A stretch of 64,000 nucleotides of DNA from Streptomyces sp. NBC_01232 (GCF_035989885.1 NZ_CP108518.1:5938501-6002500), one strand, 5' to 3'. Counted from the stretch's first letter, positions 27,001-38,576 are shown. The notes: generated by a model not told the origin, from the sequence alone. Program-made: numbers and translations.

Positions 27001-28041
27001 GTGGACATCGACATGAGTGCCCTGCGGGGTCTGGTCCGGGAGAAGGAGATCTCCTTCGACCTGCTCGTCGAGGCGATCGAGTCGGCCCTCCTCATCGCGT
27101 ACCACCGGACCGATGGGAGCTTCCGCCGCGCTCGCGTCGTGCTGGACCGCACCAACGGTCACGTGGTCGTGTGGGCGACGGAAGACCCGAGGGACCTCGA
27201 AGAGGGCCAGGAGCCCAAGGAGTTCGACGACACCCCGTCGGACTTCGGCCGGATCGCGGCGACCACCGCCAAGCAGGTGATCCTGCAGCGTCTGCGCGAC
27301 GCGGAGGACGACCTGACCTTCGGCGAGTTCGCCGGCCGTGAGGGCGACGTCATCACCGGTGTCGTCCAGCAGGGCAAGGACCCCAAGAACGTCCTCGTCG
27401 ACATCGGCAAGCTCGAGGCCATCCTGCCGGTGCAGGAGCAGGTCCCCGGCGAGGAGTACACGCACGGTCTGCGCCTGAAGGCGTACGTCGTGCGGGTGGC
27501 GAAGGGCGTCCGCGGTCCGTCCGTGACCCTGTCGCGCACCCACCCCAACCTGGTGAAGAAGCTCTTCTCGCTGGAGGTCCCGGAGATCGCCGACGGCAGC
27601 GTCGAGATCTCGGCGATCGCCCGCGAGGCCGGTCACCGCACCAAGATCGCCGTCCGGTCCACCCGTTCGGGCCTCAACCCGAAGGGCGCCTGCATCGGCC
27701 CGATGGGCAGCCGCGTGCGCAACGTGATGGCCGAGCTGCACGGCGAGAAGATCGACATCGTCGACTGGTCGGACGACCCGGCGGAGATGGTCGCGAACGC
27801 GCTGTCACCCGCCCGGGTGAGCAAGGTCGAGGTCGTCGACTGGGACTCCCGCTCCGCCCGGGTGACCGTGCCGGACTACCAGCTGTCGCTGGCCATCGGC
27901 AAGGAGGGCCAGAACGCCCGCCTCGCCGCGCGGCTCACCGGCTGGCGCATCGACATCCGTCCCGACACCGAGACGGCCCCCGACGCGGACCGGGACCAGG
28001 ACCGCGACCGGGACCGCGACCGGGACCGGGGCGGGGAATAA
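27001..28041 (+). CDS. nusA: Transcription termination/antitermination factor NusA
   Basis: A 346-residue RNA polymerase-binding factor controlling pausing, termination and rRNA antitermination. The N-terminal polymerase-binding domain is followed by an S1 domain (about 105-180) and two KH domains (about 200-325; [11 protein letters not shown] and [17 protein letters not shown]). The acidic C-terminal repeats of proteobacterial NusA are absent, as usual in actinobacteria. The last 20 residues are an Asp-Arg repeat from a hexanucleotide array. GTG start at 27001, with GAGGAGG inside the end of rimP. Confidence 0.96.
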   Translation: MDIDMSALRGLVREKEISFDLLVEAIESALLIAYHRTDGSFRRARVVLDRTNGHVVVWATEDPRDLEEGQEPKEFDDTPSDFGRIAATTAKQVILQRLRDAEDDLTFGEFAGREGDVITGVVQQGKDPKNVLVDIGKLEAILPVQEQVPGEEYTHGLRLKAYVVRVAKGVRGPSVTLSRTHPNLVKKLFSLEVPEIADGSVEISAIAREAGHRTKIAVRSTRSGLNPKGACIGPMGSRVRNVMAELHGEKIDIVDWSDDPAEMVANALSPARVSKVEVVDWDSRSARVTVPDYQLSLAIGKEGQNARLAARLTGWRIDIRPDTETAPDADRDQDRDRDRDRDRGGE

Positions 28042-28046
28042 ACCGG

Positions 28047-28072
28047 TACCGTCCGGGGCTACCCGGACGGTA
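28047..28072 (+). terminator. Hairpin directly after nusA
   Basis: TACCGTCCGGG (28047-28057) pairs perfectly with CCCGGACGGTA (28062-28072) around a GCTA loop, starting six bases after the nusA stop. No T tract follows. It may partially terminate or protect the upstream message inside the operon. Confidence 0.7.
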
Positions 28073-28136
28073 GACAGGCTGCAGGACCGCTGCTCCGGCA
28101 GCGGATATCAAGACAACACGACTGCCGTTCGATCTT

Positions 28137-28158
28137 TCTCCCGCCACTTGTCGGGAGA
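28137..28158 (+). repeat. Second hairpin between nusA and ylxR
   Basis: TCTCCCG (28137-28143) pairs with CGGGAGA (28152-28158) around eight bases, 29 bases before the ylxR start. It could hold a processing or attenuation role. Confidence 0.45.
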
Positions 28159-28187
28159 GAGGTCGGTGCGGGGAGGTAGACTTAGGC

Positions 28188-28481
28188 GTGTCTGGCCGGA
28201 CGCAAGCCCGCGCATGCCCCGAACGCACCTGTGTGGGGTGTCGGGAGCGAGCGGCCAAGGACGATCTGCTGCGCGTCGTGGCGGACGGGGACGCATGCGT
28301 CCCCGATCCACGCGGCACGAGGCCGGGTCGGGGTGCCTACGTGCACCCCGCCGTGGTCTGCCTCGACCAGGCGATTCGCCGCCGTGCGTTCCCCCGGGCC
28401 CTTCGGTCCGCCGGAGCGCTCGACACGGAGAACCTGCGCAAAGCCGTGGCCGGTGAGGCCGGGCACACCGTAAAGAAGTAG
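28188..28481 (+). CDS. ylxR: YlxR (RnpM-type, DUF448) RNA-binding protein
   Basis: A 97-residue basic protein of the YlxR family, always found between nusA and infB. The signature RTCVGCRERAAKDDLLRVV is near the N-terminus and GRGAYVHPAVVCLDQAIRR follows. Relatives bind RNA and, in Firmicutes, modulate RNase P. GTG at 28188 follows GGGGAGG. Function in Streptomyces is inferred from the family. Confidence 0.9.
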   Translation: MSGRTQARACPERTCVGCRERAAKDDLLRVVADGDACVPDPRGTRPGRGAYVHPAVVCLDQAIRRRAFPRALRSAGALDTENLRKAVAGEAGHTVKK

Positions 28482-28539
28482 TACGGCACGGATAACCGTG
28501 CGGTCAGGTACCTCGCGAGTTGGAAGTAGGTCGAGATTG

Positions 28540-28584
28540 CGATGAGCACTCGATGAGTACGCGATGAGTACGCCCATGAAGTAG
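28540..28584 (+). promoter_or_regulatory. Chain of three overlapping mini-ORFs in the infB leader
   Basis: Three 11-base units (CGATGAGCACT, then CGATGAGTACG twice; 28540-28572) each carry an ATG. They encode MSTR-stop (28542-28556), MSTR-stop (28553-28567) and MSTPMK-stop (28564-28584). Each stop overlaps the next ATG as ATGA. A purine-rich GGAAGTAGG lies at 28522-28530 ahead of the first. The chain ends 38 bases before infB. Confidence 0.55.
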
Positions 28585-28588
28585 CGAC

Positions 28589-28608
28589 GGTCCGGCGTAA
28601 CCCGGACC
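28589..28608 (+). promoter_or_regulatory. Hairpin just upstream of the infB ribosome site
   Basis: GGTCCGG (28589-28595) pairs with CCGGACC (28602-28608). The infB ribosome site AAAAGGAG starts two bases later, so the hairpin could affect ribosome access. Confidence 0.5.
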
Positions 28609-28621
28609 TAAAAGGAGCGAA

Positions 28622-31756
<3,135 letters not shown>

Positions 31757-31792
31757 GCGCGAAGCACATCGCACGTGTCGTAGCTCGTAACA

Positions 31793-31831
31793 CCGGGGCC
31801 GGTCGGCGGAATATCCGTCGATCGGCCCCGG
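31793..31831 (+). terminator. Hairpin after infB
   Basis: Thirteen paired bases (31793-31805 with 31819-31831, one G-T pair; CCGGGGCCGGTCG on the left) form a GC-rich stem starting 37 bases after the infB stop. No T tract follows. Confidence 0.6.
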
Positions 31832-31880
31832 CCGTTGCGTGTACGGTTCTGGTGACCCGGCCGCGCGAGCGCCGGGTGAT

Positions 31881-31904
31881 CCTGCCGGGTGACGGCCCGG
31901 CAGG
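31881..31904 (+). repeat. Hairpin ahead of the DUF503 gene
   Basis: CCTGCCGGG (31881-31889) and CCCGGCAGG (31896-31904) are perfect inverted arms around TGACGG, 37 bases before the DUF503 start. It may be a second terminator stem or a leader structure. Confidence 0.5.
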
Positions 31905-31940
31905 CCACCGAACCCGCACCGGCGGGATATCCGGAACTGC

Positions 31941-32234
31941 ATGTACGTGGGGACTCTGTCCTTCGACCTGCTCCTCGGCGACGTCCACTCGCTGAAGGAG
32001 AAACGCTCCGTCGTCCGACCCATCGTCGCCGAGCTCCAGAGGAAGTTCTCCGTGAGCGCGGCCGAGGTGGGCGACCAGGACCTCCACCGCCGGGCGCGGA
32101 TAGGAGTCGCCCTGGTCAGCGGGGACGCGGGGTTCCTCTCGGACGTACTGGACCGCTGCGAGCGGCTGGTCGCGGCACGTCCCGAGGTGGAGCTGCTGTC
32201 CGTACGACGGCGCCTCCACGGTGATGAAGACTGA
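31941..32234 (+). CDS. DUF503 (YlxP-like) protein
   Basis: A 97-residue protein beginning MYVGTLSFDLLLGDVHSLKEKRS, the hallmark of the DUF503/YlxP family that sits between infB and rbfA in Gram-positive bacteria. The fold is a small ferredoxin-like alpha/beta domain. No strong ribosome site is seen. The position in the translation-factor operon suggests a ribosome-associated role, but this is unproven. Confidence 0.88.
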   Translation: MYVGTLSFDLLLGDVHSLKEKRSVVRPIVAELQRKFSVSAAEVGDQDLHRRARIGVALVSGDAGFLSDVLDRCERLVAARPEVELLSVRRRLHGDED

Positions 32235-32274
32235 CTTATAGCTTGTCTGCAAGACAGAAGAAGGAGACGGACCA

Positions 32275-32724
32275 GTGGCCGACAATGCGCGGGCGAAGAA
32301 GCTGGCGGACCTCATCCGGGAGGTGGTGGCCGAGAAGCTCCTGCGCGGAGTCAAGGACCCCCGCCTCGGGACGCACGTGACCATCACGGACACCCGCGTC
32401 ACCGGCGACCTGCGGGAGGCCACGGTCTTCTACACGGTCTACGGCGACGACGAGGACCGGGCCAGCGCGGCAGCGGGCCTGGAGAGCGCCAAGGGCGTGC
32501 TGCGCTCCGCGGTCGGCCGGGCGGCGGGCACCAAGTTCACGCCCACCCTGACCTTCGTCGCGGACGCCCTCCCGGAGAACGCCAAGACCATCGAGGACCT
32601 CCTCGACAAGGCGCGTTCCTCCGACGCCCAGGTGCGGGAGGTCTCCTCCGGTGCGAAGTACGCCGGCGACGCCGACCCGTACAAGAAGCCGGGCGAGGAC
32701 GACGAGGACGCAGCCGGGGAATGA
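32275..32724 (+). CDS. rbfA: Ribosome-binding factor A
   Basis: A 149-residue KH-type protein needed for late 30S maturation and 16S 5'-end processing. DPRLGTHVTITDTRVTGDLREA and the central helix-kink region are typical. A disordered acidic C-terminal tail (about 120-149) is longer than in E. coli. GTG start with AAGGAGA seven bases upstream. The stop overlaps the truB start as ATGA, so the two are translationally coupled. Confidence 0.95.
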   Translation: MADNARAKKLADLIREVVAEKLLRGVKDPRLGTHVTITDTRVTGDLREATVFYTVYGDDEDRASAAAGLESAKGVLRSAVGRAAGTKFTPTLTFVADALPENAKTIEDLLDKARSSDAQVREVSSGAKYAGDADPYKKPGEDDEDAAGE

Positions 32725-33659
32725 GCACCAACGCAGGACAGAAGACGCCTGGGGGCACCTCCCGGGCGGAGCCCGGGGGAGGCCTTGTCATCGTCGACAA
32801 GCCGTCCGGCTTCACTTCGCACGACGTGGTCGCCAAGATGCGCGGGATCGCCAAGACCCGTCGCGTCGGCCACGCCGGCACGCTCGACCCGATGGCGACG
32901 GGCGTGCTGGTCCTGGGCGTCGAGAAGGCCACCAAGCTCCTCGGCCACCTCGCGCTCACGGAGAAGGAGTACCTCGGCACGATCCGCCTGGGCCAGGACA
33001 CCCTGACGGACGACGCCGAGGGCGAGATCACCTCGTCCACGGACGCCACCGGGGTCACCCGGGAGGCCGTGGACGCGGGCATCGCCAAGCTGTCCGGTGA
33101 GATCATGCAGGTCCCGTCCAAGGTCAGTGCCATCAAGATCAAGGGCGTGCGCTCCTACAAGCGCGCCCGCGACGGCGAGGACTTCGAGATCCCGGCCCGG
33201 CCGGTCACCATCTCGTCGTTCCAGGTGTACGACATGCGCGAGGCCGAGGCCGAGGACGGTACGAAGGTCGTCGACCTCGTCGTCTCCGTCGTCTGCTCCA
33301 GCGGTACGTACATCCGCGCACTCGCCCGTGACCTGGGCGCCGACCTCGGCGTCGGCGGGCACCTGACCGCGCTGCGACGCACGCGGGTGGGACCGTACAA
33401 GCTCGACAAGGCGCGCACCCTGGACCAGCTCCAGGAGGAGCTGACGGTCATGCCCATCGGCGAGGCGGCCGCCGCGGCCTTCCCGCGCTGGGACCTGGAT
33501 GCCCGGCGGGCCTCGCTGCTCGCCAACGGCGTGCGGATCGACATGCCGCAGGAGTACGAGGCCGGCCGCACGGTCGCGGTCTTCGGCCCCGAGGGCCAAT
33601 TGCTCGGGCTCGTCGAGAACAAGAACGGAAAGGCGAAGTCCCTCGCGGTCTTCGTCTGA
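32721..33659 (+). CDS. truB: tRNA pseudouridine-55 synthase
   Basis: A 312-residue enzyme that makes pseudouridine 55 in tRNA. The catalytic Asp is D56 in GTLDPMATGVL. KVSAIKIKGVRSYKRARDG and SGTYIRALARDLG are the other TruB motifs. The C-terminal region (about 235-312) is the actinobacterial RNA-binding extension. Residues about 11-21 (GGTSRAEPGGG) come from an interspersed palindromic repeat lying in frame within the gene, before the conserved start LVIVDKPSGFTSHD. The start overlaps rbfA as ATGA. Confidence 0.95.
   Translation: MSTNAGQKTPGGTSRAEPGGGLVIVDKPSGFTSHDVVAKMRGIAKTRRVGHAGTLDPMATGVLVLGVEKATKLLGHLALTEKEYLGTIRLGQDTLTDDAEGEITSSTDATGVTREAVDAGIAKLSGEIMQVPSKVSAIKIKGVRSYKRARDGEDFEIPARPVTISSFQVYDMREAEAEDGTKVVDLVVSVVCSSGTYIRALARDLGADLGVGGHLTALRRTRVGPYKLDKARTLDQLQEELTVMPIGEAAAAAFPRWDLDARRASLLANGVRIDMPQEYEAGRTVAVFGPEGQLLGLVENKNGKAKSLAVFV
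32751..32782 (+). repeat. Interspersed palindromic repeat, copy 1 (inside truB)
   Basis: The element begins GGGGGCACCTCCC and ends CCCGGGGGAGG, forming a CTCCCGGG / CCCGGGGGAG stem. A second copy with the same first 13 bases and the same GGGGGAG end lies at 38614-38643. Short palindromes of this kind are scattered through Streptomyces genomes. Confidence 0.7.
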
Positions 33660-33673
33660 CGATCGGGTGTTGA

Positions 33674-33717
33674 CGTGGAGCGGTGAGCGCACATGGACTG
33701 CCGCTCACCGCTCCACG
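33674..33717 (+). terminator. Terminator after truB
   Basis: CGTGGAGCGGTGAGCG (33674-33689) pairs perfectly over 16 bases with CGCTCACCGCTCCACG (33702-33717) around 12 bases. It follows the truB stop by 14 bases and closes the rimP-truB operon. Confidence 0.88.
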
Positions 33718-33726
33718 ACCCCCCTC

Positions 33727-33742
33727 GGATAGGTCTCTATCC
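33727..33742. promoter_or_regulatory. Palindrome upstream of the protease-STAND gene
   Basis: GGATAG-GTCT-CTATCC is a perfect six-base inverted repeat between the truB terminator and the next gene. A weak promoter candidate (TTTTCC, 18 bases, TACCGT ending near 33854) lies downstream of it. It could be an operator. Confidence 0.4.
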
Positions 33743-33902
33743 ACCCGGACCCCTGTATTCACCCGTCCGAGCAGGCGCTCGGAGTGACGGAGGGAGCGTA
33801 AGGGGGCGCTTTCGCCACGCGTGCTTTTCCTGCTGATCTTCACCTGCCTACCGTCGTGAGCACGGAGCGTTGCGGGGGAGCGGTGCGGGGAGTGGTGCGG
33901 CC

Positions 33903-36900
33903 ATGGCGGAACTCGTCACCATCTGCGATGCCGCCGGGCGGGCGCGCGGCAGCGGATTCGTCGCCGACGACCGCGGGACGGTGGTCACCAGTCACGAGGC
34001 CGTCGACGGCCTGCCCCGGGTGGTGCTGCACGCGCCGGGACCCGCCGGGCGGAGCTGGCTGGCCGAGGCCGCCGACGTGACCGCGCTGCCCGGCCTCGGG
34101 CTGGCCCTCGTGCGCACGGACGGGCTCGGAGTGCGGCCGCTGCCGGTGGCGCAGCGCGAGGCGATCGATCCGGGGACCTACGTACGGCTGCCCGCGCGGG
34201 GATGGCGGCAGGCGCGGGTGCTGGGCGGCGCCGCGGTCACGTACCCGGCGGTGGACCGGCACCACCCGGTGCCGGCGGGCGTGGCCGTGGAGCTGGCGAT
34301 CGGCACCGACGGGCGGGACGCGCTGCGGCTGGGCGGGGAGGCCTGCGGCGGCCCCGTCCTCGACGCGGGGACCGGAGCGGTGCTCGCGGTCCTGGGCACC
34401 GCTCTGCGTGCGGAACACCGCTCCGGTGGCTTCGCGGTGGCCCTGCGCGCCGCGGCGGAGGCCGACCCCGACGGCCCGCTGGCCGCCCTCCTGGAGCGCA
34501 ACGCCGCGACCGTCCCCGGCCACGGCTGCGACCTGAACCTCGCCGGAGCGCTGGAACTGACCGCGACCACGCTCGGCGCCCCCCTCTCGTCGGACGGCCC
34601 AGAACCCGTGGAGCGCCCGGGCATCGCCGCCGAACTCACCGCCTTCACCACCGGGGACCGCCCGGTCCTCGGCCTGGTCGGGGACCCGGGCACGGGCCGC
34701 ACCACGGAACTGGCAGCCCTGGCCGTGCGCCGTGCGCGGGGCGCCTGCCCGGCGCCGACCCTGTGGCTGCGCGGCGCGGACCTGCACGGCACCGACACTT
34801 CCCTGGCCGACGCAGCCACGCGGGCCCTGACGGAAGCGGCGCGGATCGTCGAAGCCGCCGGGGCCGCCGGGACGGCTTCGCGGGGTGCCGTCGGCCCGGC
34901 CGCCGGTTCCGACGGGGCCCGGAGCGTGGCAGGGCGGTCCCCGCAGGACGCCGAACGCCTCGCCGCCGCACCCTGCGACCCGCCGACACGTCCGGCGCCC
35001 GAGGAGACGCCCCGGAGCACGCCCGACCCCGGTGGAACCCCGCCCGACGCGCGGGGCGGTGGGCCGGAGCCGGGCGCCGGCGGTACCGGTCCCGCCGAGG
35101 AAGCCGCTGCCCCGGCGGGAGCCGCGGCGCACCTTGCGCACGTCGTCGCCCGCGCCGGCCGCCGCCTGCTCGTCGTGCTCGACGCCCCCGAGGAGATGCC
35201 GCCGGAGCTCGCGCACCGCCTCGGCCCCTGGACCACCGCCACCGCCGAGTGGCTGCACGGCACCGGGGCCCGGCTGGTCGTCGCCGCCCGGCCCGAATAC
35301 TGGGAGCGGGCCGGCGCCCTCTACCCGCCCGGAGCACTGCACACCCCGGCCCGCCCCGCCCGGCGCCTGCCGCCCGCGCTCCCGCTGGCGGACCTCACCG
35401 CCGCCGAGGCCGAGACCGCCCGGGCCCGTCTCGGCATCCCCGCCGACGCCGTCCGGGAGGCCGACTCCCGGCACCCGCTCACCCTGCGCCTGCTCGCCGG
35501 GATCCGTGCCGCCGAGGTCACCACGGGCCGCCCCGGCCGCGACGAGGTCTTCGCCGCGCACCTGGACCTGCTGTGCCTGCGCGCGGCCGTCCGCATCGCC
35601 GCGGCCTGCGCCGACGCCGGGGGCGCCCGGGTGCACGGCCCCGGGGTCAGGCGGCTCGCGGCGCGCGTGGCCGGCCGGGTGCACGAGGCCGCGCGGCGCG
35701 CCCTGGGACCGGGGCAGGGGCAGCTGGACCGGGCCTCCTTCGAGGAGCTGTTCCCGTGGCGCACCGGCTGGGCCTCCGCCGTGCTCACCGAGGGACTGCT
35801 GGTGCCCGCCGGGCCCGGCTACCGGTTCGCCCACGAGGAGCTGTCCGACTGGATCCAGGCCGGCCACCTGGACGTCCCGACAGCCCTCGGCCTCCTCGTC
35901 CACGGCCCCGCGGAACCGGGTCTGCCCGTGCCGCGGCACCGGATCGGACCGGTCCTCCAGGCCCTGCGCCGACTGGCCCCCGACCAGCTGCGCAAGGAGC
36001 TCACCGGGCTGGTCCACCGCCTCAACCGCCTCGCCGAGGAACCCGGGGCGGCCGGCCCGGACAACGCCTGGTGGGCCGCCCGGCTGCTGCGCGAGACCCT
36101 GCTGCGGGCCCCCGACGCCCGGCCCCACCTCCCCGTCCTGCACGCCCTCGCCGAGCACGTGACCCGCGCCGGCCCGGGGGAGTTCGGCGGCTGGTTCTGG
36201 AACCGGCTCCGGCTTCCCGAGCCCGACCGCCTCGACCTGCTGCGCCGTCTGCTGCCCGCCGACCCCGCCGAGGCGGTGCCCGGCGACCGCTACCTCGACG
36301 CGGCGGCCCGCCGCCTCGCCCGGGACCCGCAGCGCGCGCAGCCGCTGCTCTGCGCCTGGTTCACCGACGGCCGCCGGCTGCGCGGCCGTCCCGGAGCCAC
36401 CGTCGCCACCGCCGCCCAGGCCCTGCTGCACACCCACCGCGGCCTCGCCGTGGACGACCTCACCGAGGCGCTCGTCACCGCCGCGCACCCGCGTGCCGAC
36501 GAGCTGCTCGCCGTACTCGCCGAGGAGGAGCCCTCCGCGCTCTGCCGGGCCGTCGGCCGCTGGGCGCACGACGAACGGCCCGGGCGGCGGGTCGCGGCCG
36601 CCGCCTACGGACTCGCCACCGCCCCGCACGTGCGCACCCCCGCCGACCGCGAGCTGCTGCGCCACGGCGCGCAGGCGCTGCTCGCCCGCCCCGCCGATGC
36701 CACCCTGCACGGCAGCGCGCTGGCGATCCTGCTCCGCGACCCGCAGGTGCGCGGCCGCTACCTGCCCGACGCCCTCGCCTGCTTCCGCGATCCCGGGGCC
36801 GGCTCCCGGCTGCCCGCGGAGGCGCTGGTCGCGGCCCTGCCCGTGCTGCCCGACCCGGACGAGGTGTTCGCCGCCCTGCGGGCCCGGGCCGACGGGGAGG

Positions 36901-37493
36901 TGGTGCGGGCCCTGGCCGCGCTGACCACACCCGGACTGGCCCGCCGCGCGGCCGACCTCGTACGGGAGCACCTCGCGCGGCGCCCCGGGGACGCACCGCA
37001 CGCCGCCTTCTTCGTGGACCGGCGGCTCGACCAGGGCCCGGCCGCCGCCTCGGTGGTGCGGCCGCTGGTTCTGGACCTGCTCCTGGGCGCCCCGGCCGTG
37101 GTGCGCGCCGAACTGGCCGTCGTCCTGGCCGCGCCGGGCGGGGAAGGCTCCCACCCGCTGCGCGGGGAGCTGGCCGACACCCTGCTGCGCGAGGAGGCCG
37201 ATCCCCAGGTGCTCGACGTGTTCCTCGGGGCCGTCGCGGCCGGGACCTCCGGGCGCCCGGAGGACCGTACGAGGGAGCTGCTGCGGCGCACCGGGAGGCA
37301 GTTGCTGCGGGCCCCGGGCGGGCCGGCGGTCTTCGAGCGGCGGACGGTGGAGCTGGCCCGGGCGGAACCGGCCTTCGGGGCGCTGGTGGCCGGCTGGCTG
37401 GCGACCTCGGGCGCGGAGTCCGCGGCCCTGCTGGGGCCGAGCGCCCGGCGGACGGTGGAGACCCTCAGCAGGGCGGCCGCGGATGTGACGTGA
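33903..37493 (+). CDS. Degenerate trypsin-like protease fused to STAND-like NTPase and helical repeats
   Basis: A 1,196-residue cytoplasmic protein without signal peptide. Residues 1-190 have a trypsin-like fold: TSHEAV gives His31, but the Asp position (GLALVRT) is G66 and the nucleophile motif reads EACGGP with Cys148 instead of Ser. Residues about 250-500 form a P-loop NTPase: Walker A GDPGTGRTT (260-268) has Arg266 for Lys, Walker B VVLDAPEE has D427, and VVAARPEYW resembles a STAND sensor. A disordered Pro/Gly/Ala-rich insert (about 318-410) splits the NTPase. Residues 550-1196 are helical repeats, probably a ligand-sensing superhelix. Such protease-STAND fusions are known as putative conflict or signalling proteins. 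Start chosen at ATG 33903. Confidence 0.75.
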   Translation: MAELVTICDAAGRARGSGFVADDRGTVVTSHEAVDGLPRVVLHAPGPAGRSWLAEAADVTALPGLGLALVRTDGLGVRPLPVAQREAIDPGTYVRLPARGWRQARVLGGAAVTYPAVDRHHPVPAGVAVELAIGTDGRDALRLGGEACGGPVLDAGTGAVLAVLGTALRAEHRSGGFAVALRAAAEADPDGPLAALLERNAATVPGHGCDLNLAGALELTATTLGAPLSSDGPEPVERPGIAAELTAFTTGDRPVLGLVGDPGTGRTTELAALAVRRARGACPAPTLWLRGADLHGTDTSLADAATRALTEAARIVEAAGAAGTASRGAVGPAAGSDGARSVAGRSPQDAERLAAAPCDPPTRPAPEETPRSTPDPGGTPPDARGGGPEPGAGGTGPAEEAAAPAGAAAHLAHVVARAGRRLLVVLDAPEEMPPELAHRLGPWTTATAEWLHGTGARLVVAARPEYWERAGALYPPGALHTPARPARRLPPALPLADLTAAEAETARARLGIPADAVREADSRHPLTLRLLAGIRAAEVTTGRPGRDEVFAAHLDLLCLRAAVRIAAACADAGGARVHGPGVRRLAARVAGRVHEAARRALGPGQGQLDRASFEELFPWRTGWASAVLTEGLLVPAGPGYRFAHEELSDWIQAGHLDVPTALGLLVHGPAEPGLPVPRHRIGPVLQALRRLAPDQLRKELTGLVHRLNRLAEEPGAAGPDNAWWAARLLRETLLRAPDARPHLPVLHALAEHVTRAGPGEFGGWFWNRLRLPEPDRLDLLRRLLPADPAEAVPGDRYLDAAARRLARDPQRAQPLLCAWFTDGRRLRGRPGATVATAAQALLHTHRGLAVDDLTEALVTAAHPRADELLAVLAEEEPSALCRAVGRWAHDERPGRRVAAAAYGLATAPHVRTPADRELLRHGAQALLARPADATLHGSALAILLRDPQVRGRYLPDALACFRDPGAGSRLPAEALVAALPVLPDPDEVFAALRARADGEVVRALAALTTPGLARRAADLVREHLARRPGDAPHAAFFVDRRLDQGPAAASVVRPLVLDLLLGAPAVVRAELAVVLAAPGGEGSHPLRGELADTLLREEADPQVLDVFLGAVAAGTSGRPEDRTRELLRRTGRQLLRAPGGPAVFERRTVELARAEPAFGALVAGWLATSGAESAALLGPSARRTVETLSRAAADVT

Positions 37494-37619
37494 CGCCAGA
37501 CACGGTGGCCGATCCAGTCAGATGCCGATGCGGGGCACCGGCCACGGGCATGGCAGTCTTAGACCTGCAATCGGCAATCAGTTCAAGGACTAAACGGGTT
37601 CGGGCGAGGAGCGGTCACA

Positions 37620-38576
37620 GTGCAGCGCTGGCGTGGCTTGGAGGACATCCCCCAGGACTGGGGACGCAGCGTCGTCACCATCGGCTCCTACGACGGCGTG
37701 CACCGGGGACATCAGCTGATCATCGGACGGGCGGTGGCCACGGCGCGCGAGCTCGGCGTCCCCTCCGTGGTGGTCACCTTCGACCCCCACCCGAGCGAGG
37801 TGGTCCGCCCCGGCAGCCACCCGCCGATCCTGGCCCCCTACGACCGGCGCGCCGACCTGATGGCCGGGCTGGGCGTGGACGCGCTGCTGATCCTGCCGTT
37901 CACGGCGGAGTTCTCCCAGCTGTCCCCGGCCGACTTCATCGTGAAGGTCCTCGTCGACAAGCTGCACGCGAAGGCCGTCATCGAGGGCCCGAACTTCCGC
38001 TTCGGCCACCGAGCCGCCGGGAACGTCGACTTCCTGCGCGAGCTGGGCTCCACCTACGACTACGAGGTCGACGTCGTGGACCTGGTCGAGCGGGGCGAGG
38101 CGGGTGGCGGCGTGCCGTTCTCCTCGACGCTGGCGCGCCGGCTGGTCGCCGAGGGCGACATGGACGGCGCCGCGGAGATCCTGGGGCGTCCGCACCGGGT
38201 CGAGGGCGTGGTGGTGCGCGGTGCGCAGCGCGGGCGCGAACTCGGCTACCCGACCGCGAACGTGGAGACGCAGCCGCACACCGCGATCCCGGCCGACGGG
38301 GTCTATGCGGGCTGGCTGACGGCAGACGGCGAGCGGATGCCCGCGGCCATCTCGGTGGGGACGAACGTGCAGTTCGACGCGACCGAGCGGACCGTGGAGG
38401 CGTACGCGATCGACCGCGTGGGGCTGGACCTGTACGGGATGCACGTGGCCGTCGACTTCCTCGCGTACGTGCGGGGCATGGCGAAGTTCGAATCGCTGGA
38501 CGGGCTGCTGGAAGCGATCGCCGACGATGTGAAGCGGGCGCGGGTGCTGACGGACGCGTACGACGCGAAGCGCTAG
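37620..38576 (+). CDS. ribF: Bifunctional riboflavin kinase / FAD synthetase
   Basis: A 318-residue enzyme that makes FMN and then FAD from riboflavin and ATP. The N-terminal nucleotidyltransferase domain (about 15-175) has SYDGVHRGHQ, the HxGH-type motif, and EGPNFRFGHRAAG. The C-terminal kinase domain has GRELGYPTANVE and ends with the typical FLAYVRGMAKFESLDGLLEAI. GTG start at 37620 after GAGGAG. Position after truB is common in bacteria; here the large protease-STAND gene intervenes. Confidence 0.95.
   Translation: MQRWRGLEDIPQDWGRSVVTIGSYDGVHRGHQLIIGRAVATARELGVPSVVVTFDPHPSEVVRPGSHPPILAPYDRRADLMAGLGVDALLILPFTAEFSQLSPADFIVKVLVDKLHAKAVIEGPNFRFGHRAAGNVDFLRELGSTYDYEVDVVDLVERGEAGGGVPFSSTLARRLVAEGDMDGAAEILGRPHRVEGVVVRGAQRGRELGYPTANVETQPHTAIPADGVYAGWLTADGERMPAAISVGTNVQFDATERTVEAYAIDRVGLDLYGMHVAVDFLAYVRGMAKFESLDGLLEAIADDVKRARVLTDAYDAKR

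Noticed and set aside
28540..28572. CRISPR-like direct repeats upstream of infB
   Set aside because: The units are 11 bases long and strictly adjacent with no spacers, so this is a tandem repeat rather than an array.
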